64,000 bases of DNA from Arthrobacter sp. S39 (lineage in GTDB: Bacteria; Actinomycetota; Actinomycetes; Actinomycetales; Micrococcaceae). The notes under the pieces are model-generated. The model was not told where the DNA came from. It saw nothing but the letters and a program-made list of their open reading frames with translations, and did not search any database. The position numbers were made by a program, and so were the translations under genes. The DNA is taken from positions 310,001 through 374,000 of the forward strand of contig NZ_SIHX01000002.1 in the NCBI RefSeq assembly GCF_004320525.1, given 5' to 3'. Below, one piece after another: positions 45,033 through 55,051 of this stretch (the first letter of the stretch is position 1; every line of letters starts with the position of its first letter).

Positions 45033-45956
45033 CTAGTCATGCGCCTTGCGATAAGCCAATGGAGAGAAACCTGTAGACCTTGAAAATGCACGCGAGAAAT
45101 TCGATGAGGTGCCGAAGCCGCAGGAAAGGGCGATTTGCGTCATGGAGGCGCTGGTTGCCGTCAGCATCGTTTGTGCACGCTGGATCCGCTCCCGGGCAAT
45201 ACAGGCTGCGGCCGTGGTCCCGTTTGCTTGAAAGATCCTGTTCAGCTGCCGCGCTGACATGCTGAGCTCCAACGCTAGCCGATGTGTACTGAGCTCATGA
45301 TCGTGAGCTTGCTGCTCAATCAGACGAACTGCCTCCACGAATAGACTGCGGGCACCGTTGCCGGCCACTATGCCTGTCAGAGCCTTGGCAACTACCCGAA
45401 CTCGATGCTCAAAATCGGATGTTACGCCTCCAGCTGTAGTTAAACCGTGGAGTAAGACCCTGTATTCGTCCAGTCCAAGATTTGCGCCGCCCTCGTAGCC
45501 CCCCCTGATGCGGATACAGGACTCGCCTTTTGAAAAGAGGTCGCCGGGCACGAGTGTCCGGGGTATCTCCAACAGAACTTCAGCGGTGCCCGGGCGGAAG
45601 CCAATAAAAAAAGGGTCCTTTGGGTCGTAGAACAGGACGTCGCCCGGACCGGCCAAATGCATGCTTGAGGCGGACGAGTAGGATACCCCGCCTGCCACGA
45701 CAACCTTGCAGAAGATCGCCTCCCCAACGGCACCTGTATTTTGTGCCACACGATCGACGATGTGTCCGTTGAGAAAGAATCCATGGACTCGTGTGTCATC
45801 AACCGTTGACATCGAGTGGCGCGCCAACAACCCGTCACTGTTCAGGGGGCTGTAGTCAGCCGTCGGAAACAGGGACTCGTCGATGTGATCCTGCCAGACT
45901 CGCGTCCGTTCCCGAGTCGTATAGGGTGCAGTCGAAAAGTGACGCTTTCTTCCCAC
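45033..45956 (-). CDS. AraC-family regulator of amidohydrolase operon
   Basis: A 307-residue regulator: an N-terminal cupin-like AraC-binding domain (residues about 40-190) and a C-terminal double helix-turn-helix (LSTHRLALELSMSARQLNRIFQANG, MTQIALSCGFGTSSNFSRAFSRSTGFSPLAYR). The upstream ATG at 45962 is directly abutted by GGAG, whereas the GTG at codon 3 (45956) has GGAG 6 nt upstream, so GTG is the better start. It lies upstream of and parallel to the amidohydrolase operon and likely activates it. Confidence 0.9.
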   Translation of the reverse strand: MGRKRHFSTAPYTTRERTRVWQDHIDESLFPTADYSPLNSDGLLARHSMSTVDDTRVHGFFLNGHIVDRVAQNTGAVGEAIFCKVVVAGGVSYSSASSMHLAGPGDVLFYDPKDPFFIGFRPGTAEVLLEIPRTLVPGDLFSKGESCIRIRGGYEGGANLGLDEYRVLLHGLTTAGGVTSDFEHRVRVVAKALTGIVAGNGARSLFVEAVRLIEQQAHDHELSTHRLALELSMSARQLNRIFQANGTTAAACIARERIQRAQTMLTATSASMTQIALSCGFGTSSNFSRAFSRSTGFSPLAYRKAHD

Positions 45957-46319
45957 AGCCATCTCCGTTACGAAAGCGTGTTATTGATCAATCCTGGACC
46001 TCAGATGCACGGCATAAATAAAGGCTCTGGCCATTGCTACTGCCGATGCAGATGCAAGGCCATCAGCAACTTTGGCATCCCATGGCTGTTCTGCAGCGCA
46101 GGCTGCCGAAGCTGTAGACACCACCCGCGGTGCAACGCGATAAGTTCATTCAGGATGCCCGTAATCCTCACTATGAACAACAGGGCATCGGCGATGAAGT
46201 GATCGCACATTGCGATGACACTCAACAAACGAGCATGCGAACGGATAACTGGAAAGGGACCCGCGGGAGAAACTTGGTCCTCCTACCGGCCGCCGCGAGG
46301 AAGTACCCGGGCACCCCGC

Positions 46320-46346
46320 CCTTCCTAGCACGGCGTGCTAGGAAGG
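46320..46346. repeat. 27-bp near-perfect palindrome
   Basis: CCTTCCTAGCACG (46320-46332) and CGTGCTAGGAAGG (46334-46346) are perfect 13-bp inverted arms around a single G. The one-base centre fits a protein-binding dyad or cruciform better than an RNA hairpin. No regulator gene is directly beside it. Confidence 0.6.
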
Positions 46347-46455
46347 CTGTACGACTCGCCAGGTCACCCGGCAAAGCTAGGCCGTTCACTCAGGGGTACG
46401 AGGTTACCGGATGGCCTTTATACGTCGCCTTCGGTTTGTTCTGCCCAATAAGTGC

Positions 46456-46498
46456 AGTGTGCGTGGTACCAAGGAAGGGCCCTGAAACCACGCACACT
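46456..46498 (-). terminator. 12-bp hairpin downstream of nitrilase
   Basis: AGTGTGCGTGGT (46456-46467) and ACCACGCACACT (46487-46498) pair perfectly around a 19-nt loop, 14 nt beyond the nitrilase stop on the minus strand. Probable transcription terminator, though no T tract follows. Confidence 0.55.
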
Positions 46499-46512
46499 TG
46501 AAGCTTTGCACC

Positions 46513-47589
46513 CTATAGCGCTTGGGGTACTGGCTCCATCCCTTCCATTTCCGAGGATGCATCCCACGCGCGGTCTTTGGCTACAGTGCCTGACGAAGCG
46601 TCGGTGGCGGGGGTGCGGGGTGCTTGCTCTGCGGGGACGGTTTCGATGACGGGGCGGCGGACGGTTTTGTTCAGGACGAGCTGTGTGGCGTCTGCGCGTG
46701 AGTAGTGGCCGGCCGGGTCTGCGATGGCCTTGGACAGGGAGATTGTGCCGAGGTCGATGTCGGCGTAGATGATCCCTTCCTGGTCTGTTGGGAGGGATTC
46801 GTGGAGCTGTTTGCCATCGGGCCCGAAGATGCGGCTGTATCCGCCGCCGGTCGGAAGCAGGGTTTTCTGCAGGTCGGTTTCGCACAGCTCGTCCTGCATC
46901 TCTTGGGAGACGATGGCTGTGGGTGCCAATACGTAGCAGGACCCTTCCAGCGCATAGACGCGTGATGCTGAAACGTTGGCTTCGCCACTGAGCGCATAAG
47001 CTCCTCCCTCATAGAGCGAGAAGCTGGGCCAGGCGGCGAAGTGGACCTGTTCGTTCTGTGCGTACATAGCGTATTTGGACAGTGGCTGCAGGTGCTCCCA
47101 GCAGCACAGGCCGCCGACCCGGCCCAGCTTCGTGTCCCAGACGGATAGGTCGCTGCCGTCTCCTTCTCCGTAGATGGTGCGTTCCACATGTGTTGGCTTG
47201 AGCTTGCGGCGCTGGGCGATCGTTTTTCCGTCATTGCCGATGATCCATTGGGCGATGTAGAGGCTGCTGCCGCTGCGTTCGCTCAGGCCCATGCCGACCA
47301 TGATGTTGTTGTCCTTGGCGGCCTTGGCCAGGCGCCCGGCCTGGGGAGTGCCGTATTCAAGGGAGTTGTCGAAATAACGCTGTCCGAATTTCGCCAGCCA
47401 GACTGCGGGGGCATCCAGCCAGGCGTACCAGGGGTATCCCGGAAGCCAGGTCTCAGGGAAAGCAATTACTTCAGCGCCGTTGCTGGATGCTTCTTCTATC
47501 AGAGCGACAGCCTTGTCGATGGTGGCATCAAGATTAAGGAAGACAGGTGCCGCCTGGATGGCAGCTGCCTTGAATGCGGGGTGGTCCAT
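46513..47589 (-). CDS. Nitrilase
   Basis: A 358-residue nitrilase-superfamily branch 1 enzyme converting an organic nitrile to the acid and ammonia. The Glu-Lys-Cys triad is visible: VIAFPETWLPGYPWYAW (Glu46), RRKLKPTHVER (Lys about 130) and GGLCCWEHLQPLSKYAMYAQ (Cys about 163). The GCW-type context fits aliphatic or arylacetonitrile nitrilases rather than amidases. The C-terminal 40 residues are a low-complexity tail. ATG 47589 has AGGAG 6 nt upstream. The AraC-type gene directly upstream is the likely activator. Confidence 0.95.
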   Translation of the reverse strand: MDHPAFKAAAIQAAPVFLNLDATIDKAVALIEEASSNGAEVIAFPETWLPGYPWYAWLDAPAVWLAKFGQRYFDNSLEYGTPQAGRLAKAAKDNNIMVGMGLSERSGSSLYIAQWIIGNDGKTIAQRRKLKPTHVERTIYGEGDGSDLSVWDTKLGRVGGLCCWEHLQPLSKYAMYAQNEQVHFAAWPSFSLYEGGAYALSGEANVSASRVYALEGSCYVLAPTAIVSQEMQDELCETDLQKTLLPTGGGYSRIFGPDGKQLHESLPTDQEGIIYADIDLGTISLSKAIADPAGHYSRADATQLVLNKTVRRPVIETVPAEQAPRTPATDASSGTVAKDRAWDASSEMEGMEPVPQAL

Positions 47590-47605
47590 TGAAAGCTCCT
47601 AAATT

Positions 47606-47619
47606 GTGACCCGAGTCAC
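47606..47619. promoter_or_regulatory. GTGAC-N4-GTCAC dyad before nitrilase
   Basis: GTGAC (47606-47610) and GTCAC (47615-47619) flank CCGA, 17 bp before the nitrilase ATG and close to the ribosome binding site. It may be an operator or part of a leader structure. Confidence 0.3.
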
Positions 47620-47699
47620 CGTGTTCTGGATGCTTCAACGTTAGGTTTGAGGCGACGGGAAGTCTTGCCTGCGCATGGCAGGATGCTTGACTGTGCGTG

Positions 47700-48698
47700 T
47701 CAGCTTTCTCCGACAGCCACGGACCAACCAGTCCTCAATTCAGGGAGGCGGTAGCGGTTATTTTGGGGCCGGAGCAAAGACGACGGGGGCTGGCCAAATT
47801 GGCGACGGAAGGCCCTGCTGAAGTGCGCCGAGTCAGAGAATCCCCAGGCTTGCGATAATTCGGTCAAGGTTCCTTTATGGCTGCCCGCGAGCAGCTCTTG
47901 CCGGATCCCTTCCAGCCGCTGCTGCCAGACCCATCCCATGACGGTTTGTCCTTGCAGCGCGAAGGCCCGATGGACGCTGCTCGGTGAGAGGTGCAGCTGC
48001 TCCGCAATCGCGGCGATGTTCAGTGAATCGTCCCTGATGTTGTCCATAATGTAGCGCTGAATGAGCTTTATCCTCGATGGGCTGTCACTGTCAGACAACG
48101 CGCTGGTGAGGCCGCCCAGTCCGGCGACAATCAGATGCTCCAGCCCGTGGGAGACAGCCAAAGCGGCAGACGGGGTAAAAAACTCGATGTCGTCCGCCAG
48201 CATTCTTACGGTTTTGACAAGAATCTGGGCAGCCCCGGGATCGGCGCCAACTGCCAGCGCCGTGAGCTTTTCCGCTTCGGGAAGGTGTGCCTCGAGTGCT
48301 CGCCGCGGCATTCGGAGCACCAGCTGTTCAAAGTGATCCGTCAGCTGAAGTGAGTACGGCCTCGTCGTGTCGTACAGGGCAAAGGCTCCGTTTTCAATGA
48401 CGGCGGACCTTCCTTCCTGAGTCACAATGCAGGAGCCAGCCGTTTGGACTCCCACGAGGAAGAAATCCTCACCAGAGGAACCGATACTGCCGGGAGTGCG
48501 GTGAACTGATTGTGCCGTGGCCCGGACCCGCGCAAGGTCCAGGGAGCCCAGCGACTGGACGAACAATTCACCCTGAATGTCCTCATGCCCCCCAGCCGCC
48601 CTGCAATCGAGACTCACGAAAGCCTCTGAGACGCTTTCAGTCCAGAATGCGACCCTGCTCCCCACTGGAACAGAAGACGTGCGAACAACCGTTGCCAT
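47700..48698 (-). CDS. AraC-family regulator, nitrilase-linked
   Basis: A 332-residue regulator with an N-terminal AraC-binding-like domain (GELFVQSLGSLDLARVRATAQSVHR, YDTTRPYSLQLTDHFEQLVLRMPRRALE) and a C-terminal double helix-turn-helix (LNIAAIAEQLHLSPSSVHRAFALQG, LTELSQAWGFSDSAHFSRAFRRQFGQPPSSLL). The N-terminal pattern is that of NitR/FeaR-type activators. It lies 110 nt upstream of the nitrilase on the same strand and probably activates it in response to the nitrile or the acid. Confidence 0.92.
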   Translation of the reverse strand: MATVVRTSSVPVGSRVAFWTESVSEAFVSLDCRAAGGHEDIQGELFVQSLGSLDLARVRATAQSVHRTPGSIGSSGEDFFLVGVQTAGSCIVTQEGRSAVIENGAFALYDTTRPYSLQLTDHFEQLVLRMPRRALEAHLPEAEKLTALAVGADPGAAQILVKTVRMLADDIEFFTPSAALAVSHGLEHLIVAGLGGLTSALSDSDSPSRIKLIQRYIMDNIRDDSLNIAAIAEQLHLSPSSVHRAFALQGQTVMGWVWQQRLEGIRQELLAGSHKGTLTELSQAWGFSDSAHFSRAFRRQFGQPPSSLLRPQNNRYRLPELRTGWSVAVGES

Positions 48699-49424
48699 AA
48701 GCCGTTTCTTTCTTGGGCGCTTCTAAGCGGTACCGGCCGCCGGCCTTGAGGGCCTTTCATTCGCCTCTTAGGTCATAAGATTCTACTTCTAATCGGATTT
48801 CTTCCCTAGGTTTGCGCGTTGAGTAGGGCACCGAGTTGATGCCGGGCCTCACAGAATGATTCTGGTACTAGGGGTGGACGAACCTTTTGCCGCAGCGGGT
48901 TGTCGAGCATTGCAACGAACGGGTCTTCGTTCACTTGCCCTTATGCCGCTTCGGTGCAGCCGTAAGAAGCCCGGCCCATTCAGAAACGACCCATATAAGG
49001 CCTACGGTGGCCGCTCGGTGAGCTCCCTCATGCCGGTTCTGTGAGAAGCCGCGGCCATTCCTCTCCGTCCAGTCCTACCAGTACCACCAAAAGCGGTTTG
49101 ATGAGCTGCTCCGGAGCCCGCCCGACGAGAAGACTGGGAAATTGAATCCAAGAAGCGCGGGTGAAGTGGTTGCGCGAGTTGGCAGGAGATCAATTCCCAT
49201 CAAATGCGCCTGCCCCCCGGAGAGGGAGACAGGCGCACGAGTCAAGAGGGGAGGCAGTCTGAAAATGCGGTATCGCATTAGGAACCTCGCGTCATGCGGA
49301 TGCTATAACTACGCCGCTACTGAACCGTCGGGTACTCCAATCGGGCAAGCGGGGCTGCCGCGTTTTAGGAGGTGACCGGTTTTCGGCCTTATTGGCAGCT
49401 CGATCACGTTTAGCTATGCATTAG
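48699..49424. other. Gene-poor stretch with hairpin
   Basis: About 726 bp without a supported gene. TGCGCCTG (49205-49212) and CAGGCGCA (49230-49237) form an 8-bp stem with a 17-nt loop; being downstream of the minus-strand MFS gene, it may be its terminator. The rest includes the promoter of the AraC-type gene. Confidence 0.35.
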
Positions 49425-50639
49425 TCACGCGTCGACAGGGCTTATGGCCCGTGTGTCCGGCTCGGACGCCGAAACCTTCTTTGGTTGTGCTAGCTGGACG
49501 AGGACCAGCGAAACGACCAACGCAATGCTGCTCGTAATTACTAGAGCGGAGTATCCACCCTCGGATTCAATGAGGCGTCCAGCGATGAAAGGCCCAATAG
49601 CGAACCCTCCTCCAATGAAGAGGTTAGCAAGGTTGGTGGCGCGACCAGCGCGGTCCAGGTCGGCGAGTGTCGACATGAGGAACGGTAAGGTCCAGGGCCA
49701 AGCGAATTTGAACAACAGCGCGGCCCCAGCAAAGCGGAGTGCATCGGGGGTGCCGAAGAATAGCGCGACAGCGACAATCATGCCCAGGTATCCGCCTATC
49801 AGCAGAAACCTCCTGTTGGCGCGTCCGCCTACGAGCGTTGCAACTGTTGACCCTAGTATGCCGACGAGGGTGGCGGCCGACAGAATAAGACCTGAGGTGG
49901 CAGGGTCTATCGCCGAGGCGGCCGCGATGCCACCGGTGAAGGTCCAGATGCCGCTGAGTCCGATGTAGAAGATCAAACATGCGATAAGGCCAAGGATGGA
50001 CTTTCCTACATTCAGTTTCGCCGGGTTTTCCTGCGCGAGGGAGGAAGACATGTTGGGGCCGGCGGGCAAGAACCGCACCAGTGGCAAGGCAAGGAGCATG
50101 GCCGTGGCGAGCGTCCAATATACGACGCCAATGCCCACCGTCTCGAAAAACGCGGGAAGGACAGCCAGCCCTATTGCGCCAAACGTAAGCTGTCCCACGG
50201 ACCAAAGCCCGTATACGCGATCCCGGTTGCGGGTTTGGGCGGCGAGGGCCATGGCGAGGACCATCAGTGATCCGCCCGCGAATGAAGTGATGCCTCTTAC
50301 TGTAACCAGGGTTCCATAAGAATCAAGGAAGCCCGAAAGGAGGTTGCCTGCGACAAAGACTGCACCACAGAGGGTCGCGGAGGCCCTTAAGTTTGCCCGT
50401 TTAATCCACAGCAGGGCGGGAAGGGAAGCTAAGCTCATGGCGCCGAGTTCGACGGCGAAAAGATCTCCGGTCTGGGTGGGGGTGAGCCCCATTTGCGTGA
50501 AAAGCTGGCCCGCGACGGCGGGGGCCATGAGCAGGAGTGTGGCCGCGATACCGGAAAAAACGACGATGAGGGCTATGCGTCCTTTCGAGTTGGGGTCGTC
50601 ACCGCGTGGTCGGTCGGCGGGCATGATGCTAGGAGTCAT
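49425..50639 (-). CDS. MFS transporter
   Basis: A 404-residue transporter with about 12 hydrophobic segments: RIALIVVFSGIAATLLLMAPAVAG in helix 1, QTGDLFAVELGAMSLASLPAL in helix 2, and GLWSVGQLTFGAIGLAVLPAFFETVG in helix 5. ATG 50639 follows AAGGAAAAA. It lies 78 nt downstream of the amidohydrolase gene at 50718 on the same strand, so the two probably form a substrate uptake and hydrolysis unit. The substrate is unknown. Confidence 0.88.
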   Translation of the reverse strand: MTPSIMPADRPRGDDPNSKGRIALIVVFSGIAATLLLMAPAVAGQLFTQMGLTPTQTGDLFAVELGAMSLASLPALLWIKRANLRASATLCGAVFVAGNLLSGFLDSYGTLVTVRGITSFAGGSLMVLAMALAAQTRNRDRVYGLWSVGQLTFGAIGLAVLPAFFETVGIGVVYWTLATAMLLALPLVRFLPAGPNMSSSLAQENPAKLNVGKSILGLIACLIFYIGLSGIWTFTGGIAAASAIDPATSGLILSAATLVGILGSTVATLVGGRANRRFLLIGGYLGMIVAVALFFGTPDALRFAGAALLFKFAWPWTLPFLMSTLADLDRAGRATNLANLFIGGGFAIGPFIAGRLIESEGGYSALVITSSIALVVSLVLVQLAQPKKVSASEPDTRAISPVDA

Positions 50640-50717
50640 TTTTTCCTTAGTTGAAAGTGCGTGACGGGGAGATGGTGAGGCCGTAGCGGCCGTGCGGCCG
50701 TATTAGTGGGGCAGTGC

Positions 50718-52361
50718 TCAGGCGGTAACGGCTTGGGCAGATTGCTTCTGGTGGGCGAGGAGCCCGTCAACGTAGGTTCGCTCGACTATCACTGAGCGCA
50801 GTTCGTCGGGGGAAATGTTCAAGAGGTTGCGGTCCAGCACCAGCAGATTTGCGCGCTTCCCCACCTCGAGGCTTCCCTCTTCTGCGCCTCGCCCGGAGGC
50901 ATGAGCGGGGTTGATGGTGTAAGCACGTAACGCCTCCGCTGGAGTAACCGCTTCTTCAGGGTCGATGAGAGCACCCGTATAGTGACGTCTGGTGACTGCG
51001 CTCCACATGATTTCTAGTGGGGAGAAGGTTCCGCAGGGGTGGTCGGATGCAAAGCTCACGCGGACACCGGCGTCGATCATGCTTCGCAGCGGGAGAACGC
51101 GGAGGTGCTCCTGGTTTTCACCCCGCCAGCTACCAAAAAAGAGTCCATCCTTGTAGGCAAGGCCTGGGTTCGCTACGAGGTCAATACCGAGTTTCGCTAA
51201 GCGGGGGGCCTGAGCGGGTTCGGCAATGAAGGCGTGCTCAAGGCGGAGGATGGCGTCATCGCCTGTCCGCTTCCGTACGCTTTCATAAGCGTCGGAGACA
51301 GCGTCTACTGCGCAATTTCCCATACCGTGGATTGCAAGGTTAATTCCTAGGTCAGTGGCTTGGAGGGCGAGGTCACTTACCTCGCGCGGGTTGTAAAAGT
51401 TGCTTCCGACGTGCTTGGTGCAGCCATCGTGAATCTGATGAAGCCCGGGGCCGTCAGGATAAGCGCGGTCGACAAAGATCTTCATGGTGCCACCGCGTAG
51501 CATGTGGCTTTCATTGCTGTGGATGCGCTCTACGATGTCAGTGCGCCGGAGGTCTTGCTGAGAGAAAAAGTGGTCCCCGCCGTGGAGTTGCTGCAGTGTC
51601 AAGGGGAGCTTTCCGGCTGCGTCGGCCCGGCGATAGAGCTCTGCAGCGCGAGTGGTGACGCACGCGTCACCAACGCCCGTGATCCCAACAGCGAGGTATC
51701 CGCGTGCCTTCGCCTCCAGCAGGCCTACCGCCCGGTCCCAGTCGCTTTCGGCATAAGCTTCCCACGAGGCCGAGTGCAGGAGATTTGCCCCTGTTTCCAG
51801 AAGGGTTCCGCTTGGGGTGCCAGTACTGTCACGCTCGATGTGCCCTCCCCAAGGATCTGGAGTGCAGGCGTCTATGCCAACAGCCGTAAGGGCGAGGCTG
51901 TTTGCGTACCCCGCATGGCAGTTGGACTCCATGAGGAAAAACGGGTTGTTTGGAGCGACTTCGTCCAGTTCATACCGCGTCGGATTTCGCAGTTCCTTGA
52001 TTTGTGAAGCATGAAAACCGATTCCCCGAACCCATTGACCCGCGGGAAGGTCCTGGCAGTGGGCCTCGACGGCACTAAGCACTTCGTCCATAGAGGCCAA
52101 TGGCGGAGTAGAGCAGTCCACAGCGAGCGGTTCAAAAGCAGCCACACTCATGTGATTGTGGGCATCGATAAAGCCAGGAACGATGGTCTTGCCGCCTGCG
52201 TTGTAGACATCAGTTCCGGGGGCTGCAGCTCCCTGCACTTCGGCGTCGTTGCCTACTGCTGCAATGCGGCCCGACCGGATAAGGATCGAGCTGTGGATGG
52301 AGTCCTGGGCATCCACTATATGGACGACTGCGTTTTGGATGAGAAGATCACGATTGGTCAC
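50718..52361 (-). CDS. YtcJ-type metal-dependent amidohydrolase, second copy
   Basis: A 547-residue enzyme parallel in every segment to the one at 43146: HNHMS in IDAHNHMSVAAFEPL, VKAHxCQDL-like spacing, RGGTMKIFVDRAYPDG, LRLEHAFIAE and SFASDHPCGTFSP. I place the start at GTG 52361 because GAGG lies 6 nt upstream and the sequence then aligns with the paralogue; the 53 residues before it (to 52520) look non-coding. It shares an operon with the MFS gene at 49425. A paralogous pair in one cluster suggests two related substrates or successive steps. Confidence 0.92.
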   Translation of the reverse strand: MTNRDLLIQNAVVHIVDAQDSIHSSILIRSGRIAAVGNDAEVQGAAAPGTDVYNAGGKTIVPGFIDAHNHMSVAAFEPLAVDCSTPPLASMDEVLSAVEAHCQDLPAGQWVRGIGFHASQIKELRNPTRYELDEVAPNNPFFLMESNCHAGYANSLALTAVGIDACTPDPWGGHIERDSTGTPSGTLLETGANLLHSASWEAYAESDWDRAVGLLEAKARGYLAVGITGVGDACVTTRAAELYRRADAAGKLPLTLQQLHGGDHFFSQQDLRRTDIVERIHSNESHMLRGGTMKIFVDRAYPDGPGLHQIHDGCTKHVGSNFYNPREVSDLALQATDLGINLAIHGMGNCAVDAVSDAYESVRKRTGDDAILRLEHAFIAEPAQAPRLAKLGIDLVANPGLAYKDGLFFGSWRGENQEHLRVLPLRSMIDAGVRVSFASDHPCGTFSPLEIMWSAVTRRHYTGALIDPEEAVTPAEALRAYTINPAHASGRGAEEGSLEVGKRANLLVLDRNLLNISPDELRSVIVERTYVDGLLAHQKQSAQAVTA

Positions 52362-52751
52362 GAAAACCTCGATTGCTTCGTAGTGGTATGACGAATGGTT
52401 CTGAGGGCAATGGGTGGCTATATTCGTCGGGGGAGGGGCTGCTGACTGGAATGCATTTGTCTTGGTTGAACCGGAGACAGGTTCTACTCCTCTAGAATTT
52501 GACGCCTCTCCTGAGTGCAACCGGAGTCCAACCAGAAACTAGGATGTAGGTCACAGCCGGGAAGGACAATGAGCGTTTTGAGATCAGCCGTTCTCGAATC
52601 GAGATCGATCGCTAAAGCTTGATTAGCACGGACGCTGAAGAACTTCCGTTGGACGGAATGGGTGTTACTTGGGAAGATCGTGTCGCTGCACACTGGTACC
52701 AGACTCACCCGACAGGCCAGTTCCGGCCACGCAATGAAGCGAGACAACGCC
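52362..52751. promoter_or_regulatory. Divergent region between amidohydrolase and pobA
   Basis: About 390 bp that must carry promoters for both genes. I did not find a convincing dyad or ribosomal leader. No pobR-type regulator gene is adjacent. Confidence 0.3.
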
Positions 52752-53942
52752 ATGGCAGCACGCAAGATCATCTCTACCCAGGTGGCCATCATGGGAGCCG
52801 GACCTGCCGGGCTGATGCTCTCCCACCTCCTGGCCAAGTCCGGTATTGATTCCACCGTGATCGAGGTCCGCAGCCATAAGGACATCTCCGAAACGGTCCG
52901 CGCCGGCATCCTGGAGCACGGGACGGTCAACATGCTGGTGGACAACGGCGTTTCGGACCGGGTGCTGCGCGACGGGGACCGGCACGACGGCATTGAGCTG
53001 CGGTTCAACGGTGAGAGCCACCGCGTGGACTTCAAGGAGCTGGTGGGGGAGTCCGTATGGCTGTACCCGCAGACGGACGTGTTCCTGGACCTCGCCGCCC
53101 GCAGGAAGGCCGACGGCGGCGATGTCCGCTACAGCGTGACAGAAACGTCCGTGCATGATCTTGAGGGCAAGCCGAAGGTCTGGTTCACTGACGCCGAGGG
53201 TGTGGAGCATGAGATCCAGGCGGACTTCGTGGTGGGTGCGGACGGCTCCCGCAGCCACTGCCGCTTCCAGATCCCGGAAGCGCACCGCAAGTGGTACTTC
53301 CATGAGTACCCGTTCGCCTGGTTCGGCATCCTGGCCGAAGCGCCGCGCAGTTCCGATGAGCTGATTTACGCCAACTCGGCCAACGGGTTTGCCCTGATCA
53401 GCCAGCGCACCGAAAAGGTCCAGCGGATGTACTTCCAGTGCGACCCAAGGGAAAACGTGGCGGAGTGGGATGACGACCGGATTTGGGCCGAGTTCCGCAG
53501 CCGGGTCAACGGCAACGGCTTCGAGCTCAAGGAGGGCCCGGTCATCGAGAAGATGGTCCTGCCGTTCCGGAGCTTCGTCCACACCCCCATGCGCTACGGC
53601 AACCTTTTCCTGGCCGGGGACGCGGCACACACGGTCCCGCCCACCGGAGCCAAGGGTCTGAACCTGGCGATCCATGACGTCAAGGTGCTCTTTGAAGGGC
53701 TGGACAGCCACTACAACTCCGGCTCCGACCGGCTCTTGGAGACCTACAGCGACCGGGCCCTTGAGCGGGTGTGGAAGGCGCAGCAGTTCTCCTACTGGAT
53801 GACCACCATGCTGCACACCCCCGCCGACGCCGACGACTTCTCCCGCGCGCGCCAGCTGGGCGAACTCAACTCAGTGGTCTCTTCCCGGCACGGCATGGCC
53901 TACCTTGCCGAGGCCTACACCGGGTGGCCTGGCACGCGATAG
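52752..53942 (+). CDS. pobA: 4-Hydroxybenzoate 3-monooxygenase
   Basis: A 396-residue class A flavoprotein hydroxylase that converts 4-hydroxybenzoate to protocatechuate with NAD(P)H and O2; length matches Pseudomonas PobA (394). The FAD site is visible as VAIMGAGPAGLMLSHLL (GxGxxG), the DG motif as FVVGADGSRSHCR and the GD motif as LFLAGDAAHTVPPTGAKG. ATG 52752 (MAARKIIS) is favoured over an in-frame ATG at 52734 by family length; neither ribosome binding site is strong. It feeds the protocatechuate 4,5-cleavage operon 2 kb downstream. Confidence 0.96.
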   Translation: MAARKIISTQVAIMGAGPAGLMLSHLLAKSGIDSTVIEVRSHKDISETVRAGILEHGTVNMLVDNGVSDRVLRDGDRHDGIELRFNGESHRVDFKELVGESVWLYPQTDVFLDLAARRKADGGDVRYSVTETSVHDLEGKPKVWFTDAEGVEHEIQADFVVGADGSRSHCRFQIPEAHRKWYFHEYPFAWFGILAEAPRSSDELIYANSANGFALISQRTEKVQRMYFQCDPRENVAEWDDDRIWAEFRSRVNGNGFELKEGPVIEKMVLPFRSFVHTPMRYGNLFLAGDAAHTVPPTGAKGLNLAIHDVKVLFEGLDSHYNSGSDRLLETYSDRALERVWKAQQFSYWMTTMLHTPADADDFSRARQLGELNSVVSSRHGMAYLAEAYTGWPGTR

Positions 53943-54042
53943 GTGTCGAGTAGGCGGGGGAGAAGGGTCTTCCGTTACGTATCCCTGTAGCAAAGAGAAC
54001 CGTTAGCTTTCACCGCAATTGACACGAACCGGAAGAGATCCT

Positions 54043-55047
<1,005 letters not shown>

Positions 55048-55051
55048 GGTC

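Larger units (their letters stand above)
45963..46512. other. Intergenic stretch with palindrome
   Basis: About 550 bp between the AraC-type and nitrilase genes, both on the minus strand. It has no supported gene. It contains the 27-bp palindrome at 46320-46346 and a hairpin at 46456-46498, listed separately. Confidence 0.4.

Noticed and set aside
52362-52520. N-terminal extension of the second amidohydrolase
   Set aside because: Not shared with the paralogue; GTG 52361 has a proper ribosome binding site.
52665-53816. 383-residue minus-strand open frame
   Set aside because: Antisense to pobA; composition is that of a shadow frame.
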